Shown one piece after another: positions 25,162-34,459 of a stretch of 64,000 nt of DNA. The DNA comes from Rhodonellum psychrophilum GCM71 = DSM 17998 (lineage in GTDB: Bacteria > Bacteroidota > Bacteroidia > Cytophagales > Cyclobacteriaceae), in NCBI RefSeq assembly GCF_000381545.1, contig NZ_KB906673.1:310001-374000 (forward strand), written 5' to 3'. The translations under genes and the position numbers were made by a program. How positions within the stretch are numbered: position 1 is the first letter of the stretch; every line of letters begins with the position of its first letter. Below the pieces are notes generated by a model. It saw only the letters and a program-made list of their open reading frames with translations. It was not told where the DNA came from and ran no database searches.

Positions 25162-26874
25162 TTATTCTGGTACAGCGTCATTGGCTGTAGTGGCATACAA
25201 TCCAATCATATTGCCCGTGAATCCTCCGGCCACATTGGTTGACAGGATATCCCCCGACACCTCAAAATAGGTGAAATCCCCTTCTCCAATTGCATAACCA
25301 AATGCATAAGCATCTCCGGTTGCCTTTACCTGCAACCTGATCGGGCCTTTTGTTTCAATTTTTGCGCTTCCGATGATTTGTGATTCTCCTTTTTCGGTTC
25401 TTTGAAGGAGAATGAAATCTTCATTCCCTTTTTTGGTGATCCCAAAGACATAATTGAACTTCTCACTCTGAACCGTGGTGATTCCGGCCAGTTCTTTTTC
25501 GGAAGCAGGCTTGAATTCGATGGCGGTAGTAAAGGCAAAGTTTTTGTGCTGCTGTCTGTAGAATAAAGTGGAAGTTGGTTTGACCTCCTTGATATTTACA
25601 GCAAATGGGTTGATTTGAAGTCCTTTTTTGTTGAAGGAAATAAAATCTTCCCTCGGGCCACGCAAGCCGATCCATCTAAAATCAAGTTTTTCGGCATCGA
25701 ATCTTTCCGTGTAGGTGAAATTGCCATTTGGAAAAAATCCATCTGAACCGGTTTTGTTCTCAGTGATGCCCGCCGGCATTTTCAATTTTGGCTCCATAGG
25801 GATCAATCCGTTTTCGAATACCGGAAATTCACCCGACCAATCTACCGGAAGAATAAAGGTCTCTCTACCCGTATTCACCCTGTTTTTGTCATTTGGTCTT
25901 ATGCCCAAGAACACACCGTAGTATTTGTCATCTGGTCCAAGGACCAAATCGGCATGACCAGCCCAATCCACTTTATTGCTTCTGTTGTTTCCAAAATATT
26001 TCTGTGTCAAGATTGGATTCGAAGGTGCCGGGATAAAAGGTCCCGTGGGGCTGTCACTTTTGAAGATCACCTCGCTGTGATTTCCACCGGTACCCCCTTC
26101 TGCGCACATCAGGAAATATTTCCCATCCTTTTTGTAAATGTGCGGGGCTTCTATCCAAATAGGATTCTTTGAAGGGTCCACGCCACCATCTACAATGATC
26201 TTATCTGTGCCTGCCACTACTTGGTCATTATCGAGATCATATTCCCAAATTTTGATGACGCGGTGACCTTCGTATCTTTCCTCTCCTCTATTTGGTGCAT
26301 CGTTGTGCACCACATAGGCTTTGCCATTGTCATCAAAAAACAATCCTGGATCGATGCCATCAAACTTGAGTTTAATGGGGTCACTCCAGCCTTGCATCGG
26401 ATCTTTTGTCTTGACCACGATATTGCCAAAACCTCCGGCAAACTGGGTGGTGATCATATAAAAGGTGTCATTGTATGGGTTGTACTTGATGTCGGGGGCA
26501 TAAATCCCCATGCTTATTCCCGTATCCTGAACCTTCAATTGGGATTTTCGATCCAGAACATGACCTATTTGCTTCCAATTCACAAGATCCTTGGAATGGA
26601 AAATCGGCACCCCGGGAAACATGGCAAAAGAGGAAACCACCATGTAATAATCGTCTCCTTTTCTGGTAATCGCCGGGTCAGGATAACATCCTTGGAGAAT
26701 GGGATTGTAAAATTCATTTTCCTTAAGTGGGTTGTCGATGTAAACTTGGTCTTTTCCCTCATATACCACTTCTGTGAAAATGGGAGGATTGTTTTTTTTC
26801 TTTTGGCCATACCCGTCTGATACGGAAATGAAAGCCAAAAGGAAAGCCAAAATAACTGCTGGTTTTCTTTTCAT
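25162..26874 (-). CDS. GH43-family glycosidase (xylosidase/arabinofuranosidase)
   Basis: A 570-residue exported enzyme with a signal peptide (1-23). The five-bladed propeller opens with CYPDPAITRKGDDYYMV, with the base Asp66. The second acidic site lies in MGIYAPDIKYNP and the proton donor Glu in WIEAPHIYKKDGKYFLMCAEGG. The C-terminal 200 residues look like the concanavalin-like domain found in beta-xylosidases. It probably removes xylose or arabinose from xylan oligosaccharides in the periplasm; the exact specificity cannot be read. It is the last gene of the locus, 66 bp after the CE6 gene and followed by a strong terminator. Confidence 0.88.
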   Translation of the reverse strand: MKRKPAVILAFLLAFISVSDGYGQKKKNNPPIFTEVVYEGKDQVYIDNPLKENEFYNPILQGCYPDPAITRKGDDYYMVVSSFAMFPGVPIFHSKDLVNWKQIGHVLDRKSQLKVQDTGISMGIYAPDIKYNPYNDTFYMITTQFAGGFGNIVVKTKDPMQGWSDPIKLKFDGIDPGLFFDDNGKAYVVHNDAPNRGEERYEGHRVIKIWEYDLDNDQVVAGTDKIIVDGGVDPSKNPIWIEAPHIYKKDGKYFLMCAEGGTGGNHSEVIFKSDSPTGPFIPAPSNPILTQKYFGNNRSNKVDWAGHADLVLGPDDKYYGVFLGIRPNDKNRVNTGRETFILPVDWSGEFPVFENGLIPMEPKLKMPAGITENKTGSDGFFPNGNFTYTERFDAEKLDFRWIGLRGPREDFISFNKKGLQINPFAVNIKEVKPTSTLFYRQQHKNFAFTTAIEFKPASEKELAGITTVQSEKFNYVFGITKKGNEDFILLQRTEKGESQIIGSAKIETKGPIRLQVKATGDAYAFGYAIGEGDFTYFEVSGDILSTNVAGGFTGNMIGLYATTANDAVPE

Positions 26875-26940
26875 TTTGCTGGTTTTATCTGTTTGATTAT
26901 GAATTTTTTATGATTAAAATTATTGGTTAGAAGGCCACTG

Positions 26941-27795
26941 TCAATCCTGTAACAAAGACAACATCTTCATGCCATACCTTCTGCCCAACTCCCGGTAGCC
27001 AGCGGCCGAGAAATGGAGCCCATCCTCCAAGGCCTCGCAGTCGGTGGAGGAAATCACATACGCTTGTGGAATCACTGTGGGCAATGTTTGAATAATGGCA
27101 TTCATGCTGGCACACTTTCCACCCTGATCGGCACTGACCATTTCACCTGCCAAGAAGGGAAGGGAATTGGGAGCCAAACCCAGATCCGCTAGAATAGTAT
27201 CATAAACGCCCTTGGTTTTTTTTGGCCAGTTTTCATCTCCTGTGTTCGATTCCCCTTGATGGAGCAATATTCCTTTGATCATGCCGTCTTTTTGGGCGAT
27301 TTTGGCCAATTCGATTAATCTCGCATAGGGATCTCCATCATATTCCTTGACCATATTCTGTAGCCAATCAGGTGAAGACTGTACATAGGATTCAAAATTC
27401 CCTTTTTCAAAAAGTTCGATCTTTGCTCCTCCAACGGAGACATTGATGATCCCGATTTTAATATTTTCAGGGAGATGTTCTGTCAACGTCCTTCCGAAAT
27501 AATCTGCAGGACCAAGCCCGGTATGGCATCTGGTCAAAGGTGCCGTTGCCGGATACCATTGGCCTTTTTTTCTGTTCAGGTTGTCGCAGTCGATGGCTTG
27601 CAAAACCTTGAATCGATCATCCTCAATGGTGTCCTGACCTTCAAATTTGGCCGCACCTTCCATATTGGATTGTCCAAAACTTAGGAAGATGTAAAAGTTT
27701 TCATCCTGTTGGGCGAAAGCCGATAGGCCAATGTTGAAGAGAAAAAAAGCCAAGAGGAATGGCTTGAGGTGGTTTGATTTCATAATGCTGTTCAT
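26941..27795 (-). CDS. CE6-like acetylxylan esterase (SGNH fold)
   Basis: An SGNH/SASA-type esterase of 284 residues. The nucleophile block is FGQSNMEG (serine near residue 42), then the oxyanion GGAKIE block, LLHQGESNTG, and the catalytic Asp/His in DGLHFSAAGYRELG near the C-terminus. The small size and block order fit carbohydrate esterase family 6, whose known members take acetyl groups off xylan. A second ATG at 27783 (MKSNHLKPFLL) also gives a good signal peptide, so the start may be four codons later. It lies between two GH43 genes, which supports xylan deacetylation before xylosidase action. Confidence 0.86.
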   Translation of the reverse strand: MNSIMKSNHLKPFLLAFFLFNIGLSAFAQQDENFYIFLSFGQSNMEGAAKFEGQDTIEDDRFKVLQAIDCDNLNRKKGQWYPATAPLTRCHTGLGPADYFGRTLTEHLPENIKIGIINVSVGGAKIELFEKGNFESYVQSSPDWLQNMVKEYDGDPYARLIELAKIAQKDGMIKGILLHQGESNTGDENWPKKTKGVYDTILADLGLAPNSLPFLAGEMVSADQGGKCASMNAIIQTLPTVIPQAYVISSTDCEALEDGLHFSAAGYRELGRRYGMKMLSLLQD

Positions 27796-28027
27796 TTAGG
27801 AATGCTTGAAGCGATAAATTTTCCTTCGCACGCTTATTTTTATTCTCCAATTGTTTACTTGCCTTGCCGCCGTTACCGTCCAAATGGCATCGGAAAATTT
27901 TTCCACCATTTCGCCACTACGGTAATCCCACCAATCAGCCGAAGTGGCCACGGTTTTCCCGCTCTATCCAAAAACAGTTCAGGTGAATGAGCATCTCTTG
28001 GCTATCGAACGGTCTTTTCATCAGGGA

Positions 28028-29599
28028 TTAAAATTTTATTTGATCCTCAATTTTGAAATAGTCAAAATCAGCATGACCTCCAGGCTGCTCGGTTGAGTAA
28101 TAGAACAAACCGTACCGATACCCCATGAAATGAGGAAGCGTGTATTTCATTTGCAAAACATCTCCCAATTGCTTCCAGTTTTTTCCTTCATCAAGGCTGT
28201 AATAGAATTTTGCTTCGTCTTTCCTTTCATGAAAATCACAGACAGCCCTCAGCAAAACCGAATCCCCAACGAATGCTACGGTCTCAATTTCACTTTCAGA
28301 TGCATCAGAAGCCTTTTTCATGACCAGCTTTTTTTGTCCATCCTGAACCCGAACGCCAATCAGTCCATAGTCTTTCTGCAGCAAAGTAAGTCCTGCAAAA
28401 TCACCTTCTTTCATCCCAGAAACATCGATTTTGATGGTTCCCATACTTTCGGGGCCAATTGTCCTTTGGGTAAGGGTGTTTCTGGCGGATAAAACACCTT
28501 GGTCAACCCGATCGGTTTTCAGTCTGAGGGTTCCTTTTTTCCCATTGATAGACCAAAGGTCAGGAACGGGATTGTGATTCCATTGCCAGACCAAGGGCAA
28601 ATCGGCATCTCTTTTTTTCCTCTTGAAATCATCAGAAGCGACGATTCCAGGCATAAGTCCTTTGCTTTCTGGCAGGTCAAGTTCCATGGGAACCTTACCG
28701 GCTACGCCCAAAACCGGCCATCCATCTTCCCAAGTGACGGGGACCAAATAGGGGACTCTACCTACAGCACCATTGTCCCGGAAGAGATAAGCAAACCAAT
28801 CTCCATTAGGAGTGTCAATCAAACCTCCTTGAGCAACACCCTTGTCCTGAAGCGCAACTCTTCCTTCATAAGGGCCTTCGATATTGTCCGATCTGTGGAT
28901 GATGACTGTCCGCATTCCCCCTTTGGGCCAGGCGATATTGAAAAGGTAATATTTGTCATTGACCTTAAAAAGTTGTGCCCCTTCAGCCGGCAAGCCGACA
29001 TTGTTCCCTGAAGGTTCGGTGGCGTTTTGGATCAATACCCTTTCCGTATTTGGCTTTACCCCAGTCAGATCACTTTCCAATTCCACCATTTTGATGGTGC
29101 CAGCTCCCCAAATCAAATAGACCTTTCCATCGTCTTCAAAAAACAAGGTATGGTCATGCAGGGAAGGTTCGAAGACCATGGATTTCCAAGGGCCCTTTTC
29201 GATGTCTTTGGTAGAATAAATGTAAGTTTTACCCGTGTTTCCAGAAAAAGTACCTATGTAATAAACACCGTTGTGGTATCTAAGGCTACTTGCCCAAGAA
29301 CCTTTTCCATACATCTGTTTTCCATTTTCCAGCTTTAGATCCTCGCTTGAACTCAATATTTCATAAGCATAATTGACCAATTCCCAATTGACCAGATCCT
29401 TGGATTTCATGATGGGGACTCCGGGATTCATGTGCATGGTCGTGGAGCCCATGTAATACGTATCCCTAACCCGGATCATGGACATGTCAGGCACATCCGC
29501 ATGGATTATTGGATTGGAGGCTTTTTGACCATAAAGGGAGTGACTCGAAAAGCAACTCAAAAAAGTGAAGAATAGGAGGGTAAACCGAAGGTTGCGCAT
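28028..29599 (-). CDS. GH43-family glycosidase, subfamily-12-like
   Basis: A 523-residue exported enzyme with a signal peptide (1-24). The catalytic base lies in IHADVPDMSMIRVRDTYYM (Asp38). Further propeller motifs are GVPIMKSKDLVNW, a WASSLRYHNGVYY blade, and LPAEGAQLFKVNDKYYLF, which holds the donor Glu. The C-terminal part (about 330-520) is a concanavalin-like domain. The ADVPD opening resembles GH43_12, often arabinofuranosidase-active, but this is a suggestion only. The gene is 90 bp downstream of the GH10 gene. The 232-bp stretch on its other side (27796-28027) contains no gene I recognise. Confidence 0.87.
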   Translation of the reverse strand: MRNLRFTLLFFTFLSCFSSHSLYGQKASNPIIHADVPDMSMIRVRDTYYMGSTTMHMNPGVPIMKSKDLVNWELVNYAYEILSSSEDLKLENGKQMYGKGSWASSLRYHNGVYYIGTFSGNTGKTYIYSTKDIEKGPWKSMVFEPSLHDHTLFFEDDGKVYLIWGAGTIKMVELESDLTGVKPNTERVLIQNATEPSGNNVGLPAEGAQLFKVNDKYYLFNIAWPKGGMRTVIIHRSDNIEGPYEGRVALQDKGVAQGGLIDTPNGDWFAYLFRDNGAVGRVPYLVPVTWEDGWPVLGVAGKVPMELDLPESKGLMPGIVASDDFKRKKRDADLPLVWQWNHNPVPDLWSINGKKGTLRLKTDRVDQGVLSARNTLTQRTIGPESMGTIKIDVSGMKEGDFAGLTLLQKDYGLIGVRVQDGQKKLVMKKASDASESEIETVAFVGDSVLLRAVCDFHERKDEAKFYYSLDEGKNWKQLGDVLQMKYTLPHFMGYRYGLFYYSTEQPGGHADFDYFKIEDQIKF

Positions 29600-29688
29600 A
29601 TAGGATTAAATTTTGATAGGCCATATACAATCAAGTACATGGCCTTTCAAGAAGTTAATAATTTTGTTGGTTTAAGGGAATAATTGAG

Positions 29689-30840
29689 TTATTCGTATTT
29701 TGCTGCAAGTTGGATTATTTCGTTGACGACCGTTTTTGGAGAATTGTCTCTATTGAAGAGTAGGGGATAATCTGTTCTGCCTCTCACAGGCCAGCCATTT
29801 TTCCATGAATCTCCGTCATTCACTCCCCAAAGTGTTACCCTAGAGATTTTGTCATGGTGGTCCAGGAATAGTTTGAAGAAAGCTAAATATCGCGCATTGA
29901 ATTTCATTTGAACGTCATCAGGCAATCCTTCTGTATATGGATTTAGACTTTGTTGATAGTCGACATTGGTCGATACATCGGCGCCCATGTCCCTTCTCGG
30001 TGATGGCAATACACTGAGGTCCATTTCCGTGATCATCACAGTCACTCCAAGATCCGAATAGGCCAAAATGCTTTTTTCGAACTCCTCAATGGTGGGGTAT
30101 TCCAGGCCCAAGTGCCCTTGCATTCCGATACCATCGATTTTGATCTCTTGGGCTTGTAAATCTTTTACCATTTTCACTACGCCTGCTCTCTTTCCAGAGT
30201 TGGCCATGGAATAGTCGTTGTAATACAATTCGGCTTCCGGGTCTGCTTCGTGTGCATACTGAAATGCCAATTTTATAAAATCCTCACCAAGGATCTCAAA
30301 AAATTTACTTTTTCTCCAAGAGCCATCATCCAAGATTGCCTCGTTGACCACATCCCAGCCTTTTACTTGGCCTTTGTATCTGCCCACTACGGTTTTGATA
30401 TGGGTTTCCATCCTTTTTGCCAGGACTTCTGGGCTGACATCTTTCCCCTCTGCATCTGTAAAAAACCATCTCGGCGCCTGCGAATGCCAGATCAAGGTAT
30501 GGCCGACGACATGCAGGTTGTTTTTCTTGCCGTATTCAACAAACTTGTCTGCTTGGGAAAAATTAAATTCCCCTTCTTTGGCTTGAAGCATGCCACTTTT
30601 CATGACATTTTCCGCAACAATTGAATTGAAATGGGTACCAAGTACTTCCATCGTGGAGGCATCTGTCTCGTGGATGTGGTTTCTCCCCATAGCAGCACCG
30701 ATATAAAATTTGCCTTCGAAAGCATCCTTCAATGTAATTGCAGGATTTTTTTCCGATCGCACTACGCAGCCCAATCCAATCAGAACGACTGCAGCGAGGG
30801 ATATTCCTTTTTTTAATTTATTCCATTTTGTGTTCTTCAT
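29689..30840 (-). CDS. GH10 endo-1,4-beta-xylanase (lipoprotein)
   Basis: A 383-residue retaining xylanase. All catalytic landmarks are in place: GHTLIWHSQ (113-121), acid/base Glu167 in WDVVNEAILDD, YYNDYSM (207-212), MQGHLGL (240-246) and nucleophile Glu272 in ITEMDLSV. A lipobox (LIGLGC, Cys25) suggests lipid anchoring, so it probably cuts xylan or long oligosaccharides at the cell surface or in the periplasm. It carries no carbohydrate-binding module. It starts the downstream enzyme cluster of the locus, after the terminator-like hairpin at 31010-31051. Confidence 0.93.
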   Translation of the reverse strand: MKNTKWNKLKKGISLAAVVLIGLGCVVRSEKNPAITLKDAFEGKFYIGAAMGRNHIHETDASTMEVLGTHFNSIVAENVMKSGMLQAKEGEFNFSQADKFVEYGKKNNLHVVGHTLIWHSQAPRWFFTDAEGKDVSPEVLAKRMETHIKTVVGRYKGQVKGWDVVNEAILDDGSWRKSKFFEILGEDFIKLAFQYAHEADPEAELYYNDYSMANSGKRAGVVKMVKDLQAQEIKIDGIGMQGHLGLEYPTIEEFEKSILAYSDLGVTVMITEMDLSVLPSPRRDMGADVSTNVDYQQSLNPYTEGLPDDVQMKFNARYLAFFKLFLDHHDKISRVTLWGVNDGDSWKNGWPVRGRTDYPLLFNRDNSPKTVVNEIIQLAAKYE

Positions 30841-31009
30841 TTAGCATTGGGTTCAAATAGGTTTGGATTGATATTTTTTAAGCTTTAAAATTCATCCAAA
30901 TTATCGGTGATGGAGAAATCTACAATGGATTTTATCGTATAGGTTTTTCTCGATCCTTTCGATTGGAAGGGAAACTGAAAACAGACTTGTTTTTTTATGA
31001 TTTGAATAA

Positions 31010-31051
31010 AATGGAAAGGTCAACAATTAAGATTTCGTCAACCTTTCCATT
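31010..31051 (-). terminator. Hairpin between the GH10-like and GH10 genes
   Basis: AATGGAAAGGT pairs with ACCTTTCCATT across about 20 bases. On the minus strand it is followed by TTTATTC, a moderate U-tract. It touches the left end of the repeat at 31050 and probably separates the SusC/D transcript from the downstream enzymes. Confidence 0.6.
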
Positions 31052-31228
31052 AAACCCGTTTTACGCAATTCCAATTTTATTCCAGCCTAGGATTACTTAA
31101 AAATCAGTCTTTGATTACAATTTTTGACTTCACCTTATCGGGTGTAAGCTGAATTTTCCAATTTAATAGTCTGATTTTGTATTAGGTATAATCCCATTAT
31201 GTGGTTTGAGGCATGTTTCTGGTTAAAT
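31050..31228 (-). repeat. TIR-bounded intergenic repeat, copy F (minus orientation)
   Basis: Plus-strand ends are TTAAACCCGTTTTACGC and GCATGTTTCTGGTTAAA. On the minus strand it carries AAAATCAGACTATT, ACCCGATAAGGTGAAGTC and ATCAAAGACTGATTTTTAAG. It ends one base before the stop codon of the upstream gene. Confidence 0.8.
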
Positions 31229-31229
31229 T

Positions 31230-33350
31230 TTACTGATTTTTTAATCCATCCGCAAAACCTGCATAAGAAGGTTTACGCGTTAGGTTGACATCCCAAAGAC
31301 CTTGTCTCAAGGTATTGTCTGATTCACTGTCAATGGCGCTTCCCAATGTGATTCCGTATCGCTGTGCAGCTGGAACGTATTGTTCGTAAAGTGCCAACAC
31401 TTCTCCGTAGATTTCGGCTTGTCTTTCCAGCATCGTTGCTGTCGGCTGTGCAGACATGATGCGCACTTCTAAGCCCGAAACCCTGACCATCTTTCCGGTA
31501 GCTGCCAACAATTGGAACATGGTACCGATATCTGATGTGTTGGAATTCAGAGAAAGTTGCATTCTAGTCCCGATGCCATCTACTTGAGCGCCCTTGTTTT
31601 CCAAATAAGTCACATAATCGATCAGACCACGGCATTTATCCAGATTGGCTTCAAGACCACTCTCATTGATAAATAACAAATCTGCTGGATTACCATGTTG
31701 ACGAGCCATTTGAAATGCCTTTACCCCGTAGTCTTTGCCCAAATAATCTTGCCAATAAAATTCTCCATCTGGCAAAGTCCTACCCAAACCGGATCTCAAT
31801 TCTGCTGGATTGTTCTGATCCATCGGTTCATCGAGTACATTCCTGGCTTTGATTTGGTCTTTGGTCTGGCCGACTACCTGAGAAACCCAACGCTCCATTT
31901 GTGTACCGATGATGGAATTTTTTTCTTGGGCTGTCTTCTCCACCACAGTGGTACTTCCACCTGAAGCATTGGCATTGCTCAGCACCACATTGTCAATGTA
32001 AACAGTGCCCGCAAACTCTCCATAACTAAAAATCAATCTCCCTCTATCGTCTGCGTTTACAGTAGTGGAAAGATTTGCCAAGCGCCACTCTTGCGTCACG
32101 AACACTTGACCAAATCCATTTGAAGAGTAATCCGGACTCTGTAATTCAGGCCTGATCACCCCGTCTGCAGTTCCTTTTACCCAAAAACTCAGGTTGTAAG
32201 TTTCGCCGTTTTTGACCGGCTGAGCCAACTGATAAACCGTCTGGACTTCCCAGAAACCTCCTGTTGTGGAAGGGTTGGTGACAAAGAATGCACTTCCGGA
32301 ACCGCCAACTCCCTGGCCATTGGCTGTTACACCTCTTGTGGAATTATTGCCCCATCCACCCCAAGAATCACCAGACTCGAAATCTCCGTTGGAAATGAGA
32401 TTGCTGATCATTGGGGGTCCATCGACATCATAGACATACAGGTTGTTGATGTCGAGATAGTAAGTTGCGGAAGGCGTATATCCCAATTCCAATTGGAATT
32501 TAAAGGAATTGCCTTCAAATGCATTCACCCTAAACCTGACTTCCTTCCAAGAAATACTTGTTGAAAATGTAGGTGTGGCAGGTCCAGAACCAAACCATGC
32601 AAGCTCTGGAGTATTTTCCGAAAGTCCTTCAAAAGTAAATCTACCTTCACCGGGAACATCAGATTTGATATAAGCAATGACCTCGTAAGTTTTTCCGGGA
32701 ATGACTGGAATCTCCGGCGAGGTGATCCGAACGCTGTTTGGTGAAGCTACTGAAGCGCCCACTACCAGCTTAACTGCAGGCACACCATTTCCCATGCCAT
32801 CGCCTTGCGCTATAGTCACTCCTGAACTGACAGTCCAATCGTTCAACTCACCCTCTTTTAATCCATCTAAAGCCAATTCATTGTCAAAGGCGGGAGATTC
32901 TACAATCAACGGAGAAAGCAAGCCGTTGAGATAAGCTGAATTTTGGTTGTTGTAGGAAATCAAAGAGGAGCCAAATACGGAAACGTCTTTTTGTGCCGCC
33001 ATCTCCAGAAGACTCTGGATGTTTACCAAATTGATGGTGCCATTGTCTTGAACAAGATTTCTATGGGACATACCGGTGTTTGGCGTAAACTCATTGAAAT
33101 TCCTATTCACAAATCTATATTTCAATCCAGCAGAAGTGTAATCCGTCAGTGGCATGGCAACACCCAATTTGAAATTGGGATAGGCCACCGTGTCCAGCAA
33201 ACTTCTCAAGGCAGCATAACTGTTAAGCTCTTCCTGCAAAGCGATGCTTTCGGGTTTTTCAGTATTGAACGCTAAAGGATCAAAATCAGCACATGCAGTC
33301 ATCAAACCCGCCGTTAATGCCAATATTCCAAGTTTTTGAAATTTTTTCAT
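31230..33350 (-). CDS. GH10-fold xylan-binding lipoprotein, probably inactive
   Basis: A 706-residue lipoprotein (TAC lipobox, Cys20). The GH10 barrel is split: its first part is residues 55-142, two CBM4-like modules occupy about 150-310 and 315-460, and the rest of the barrel is 475-706, ending in GLWDVNLTRKPSYAGFADGL. The layout is that of CBM-inserted Xyn10A enzymes of Bacteroidota. Compared with the intact GH10 next door, key residues are gone: GHTLIWH has become GSSLISY (128-133), MQGH has become RMQ (596-598), and the nucleophile segment ITEMD reads VSGLE, so Gly626 stands where Glu is needed. Only the acid/base Glu508 (NVLDEP) remains. I infer a surface xylan-binding protein, not a xylanase. 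Confidence 0.82.
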   Translation of the reverse strand: MKKFQKLGILALTAGLMTACADFDPLAFNTEKPESIALQEELNSYAALRSLLDTVAYPNFKLGVAMPLTDYTSAGLKYRFVNRNFNEFTPNTGMSHRNLVQDNGTINLVNIQSLLEMAAQKDVSVFGSSLISYNNQNSAYLNGLLSPLIVESPAFDNELALDGLKEGELNDWTVSSGVTIAQGDGMGNGVPAVKLVVGASVASPNSVRITSPEIPVIPGKTYEVIAYIKSDVPGEGRFTFEGLSENTPELAWFGSGPATPTFSTSISWKEVRFRVNAFEGNSFKFQLELGYTPSATYYLDINNLYVYDVDGPPMISNLISNGDFESGDSWGGWGNNSTRGVTANGQGVGGSGSAFFVTNPSTTGGFWEVQTVYQLAQPVKNGETYNLSFWVKGTADGVIRPELQSPDYSSNGFGQVFVTQEWRLANLSTTVNADDRGRLIFSYGEFAGTVYIDNVVLSNANASGGSTTVVEKTAQEKNSIIGTQMERWVSQVVGQTKDQIKARNVLDEPMDQNNPAELRSGLGRTLPDGEFYWQDYLGKDYGVKAFQMARQHGNPADLLFINESGLEANLDKCRGLIDYVTYLENKGAQVDGIGTRMQLSLNSNTSDIGTMFQLLAATGKMVRVSGLEVRIMSAQPTATMLERQAEIYGEVLALYEQYVPAAQRYGITLGSAIDSESDNTLRQGLWDVNLTRKPSYAGFADGLKNQ

Positions 33351-33377
33351 ACCTATTCCTTTTTAATTTTTAAATCA

Positions 33378-34409
33378 CTATTTCAAAACTGGATTGAAGG
33401 TTTCCAAACCTACTCCTCGATTTCTCATTACCAAAGTATCTACAGCGCTAAGCCTGAATTGAGGATGATTGATCTCATATTGTAAGTAAATCGCATCTCT
33501 ATCCTGGTTGCCCCAACTTTTCTTTTCGCCTTTTTTCACAAAAGAACCTGATCCGGAAGCGGTGATTCCATCAGTAGCCGAAGTAACCGTACAGTTGCCT
33601 TGGTTGTCAAAAGTCAGAAAAAGATCAGCGGCAATATTTTCTCCGCCTGAACCTTGGATGGTCAGAGGAAACTGAATGGTGCTTAAAGATTCGGTATGGA
33701 GACTTTTCAGCTCATCTTGCTCCACAAATTCCCTTCTTCTCACCACTTCTTTGCTCAGACCCTCAAAACCGGGCTTGCCTGTCATGGTGTCTTTTCCTCT
33801 TCTCAGATAGATGCCATGCCATTCATTGACATATTTAATGGCATAGAGGACAAAGTCCTTCGGTATGACATCCCAGTCGCCGATAACATGCGGATTGGGA
33901 TTGGCCAAAGTGGACCTGCCCACAAGTACAGAGTCTGCATTGTCCACGCTTTTGATTCTCAATGGAACCACATAGGTGTTTTTAAGCGCATTGGGATCGT
34001 TGAAGAAGGCGCCTGTCAACTGGATTTCTACCCCACCAATGATTTCACCTTTTGGGATGATGATGTGGGACGCAGCGAGCTGATAATATTCAGAAGGCAA
34101 TGTCAGGACTTCATCTCCACCCTCAGAGAACAAAAGATTATTGGAGAGGGATGGGTCAACCTCGATTTCGAGCCGGAGATCCTGACGATTTGTGTAAACG
34201 CCACCGGTAGTAGCCATTATCCTGAACTTCCTTTCATTGTCAAGCGAGGTGTCAAAGATGTCCTCTCCCAGCGTGATCGTTCTTACGGGATATTGATGGG
34301 CAAAATACACCGTTTGCTTGTCAAAATCAGGAAATTCCCAGTCTTGGTTCACACAGGAAAAAGCTCCTATCACCAAGGATGCAAATGCTATTTTTATAAT
34401 TTTTTTCAT
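33378..34409 (-). CDS. DUF1735-type surface glycan-binding lipoprotein
   Basis: A 343-residue lipoprotein (lipobox IGAFSC, Cys19) that follows SusD and precedes the CBM/GH10-like gene, the usual place of a surface glycan-binding protein. The N-terminal beta domain (about 25-165) has the QTVYFAHQYPVRTITLGEDIFDTSLDNER pattern of DUF1735, and the C-terminal domain (about 180-343) resembles lipocalin-like DUF5627 regions, though I am less sure of that name. It should help capture xylan at the cell surface for the SusC/D importers. No catalytic motif is visible. Confidence 0.8.
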   Translation of the reverse strand: MKKIIKIAFASLVIGAFSCVNQDWEFPDFDKQTVYFAHQYPVRTITLGEDIFDTSLDNERKFRIMATTGGVYTNRQDLRLEIEVDPSLSNNLLFSEGGDEVLTLPSEYYQLAASHIIIPKGEIIGGVEIQLTGAFFNDPNALKNTYVVPLRIKSVDNADSVLVGRSTLANPNPHVIGDWDVIPKDFVLYAIKYVNEWHGIYLRRGKDTMTGKPGFEGLSKEVVRRREFVEQDELKSLHTESLSTIQFPLTIQGSGGENIAADLFLTFDNQGNCTVTSATDGITASGSGSFVKKGEKKSWGNQDRDAIYLQYEINHPQFRLSAVDTLVMRNRGVGLETFNPVLK

Positions 34410-34459
34410 CTTTAAATTCTTTAGACTTCAACGAATTGCATAAACGACAACACTAAATT

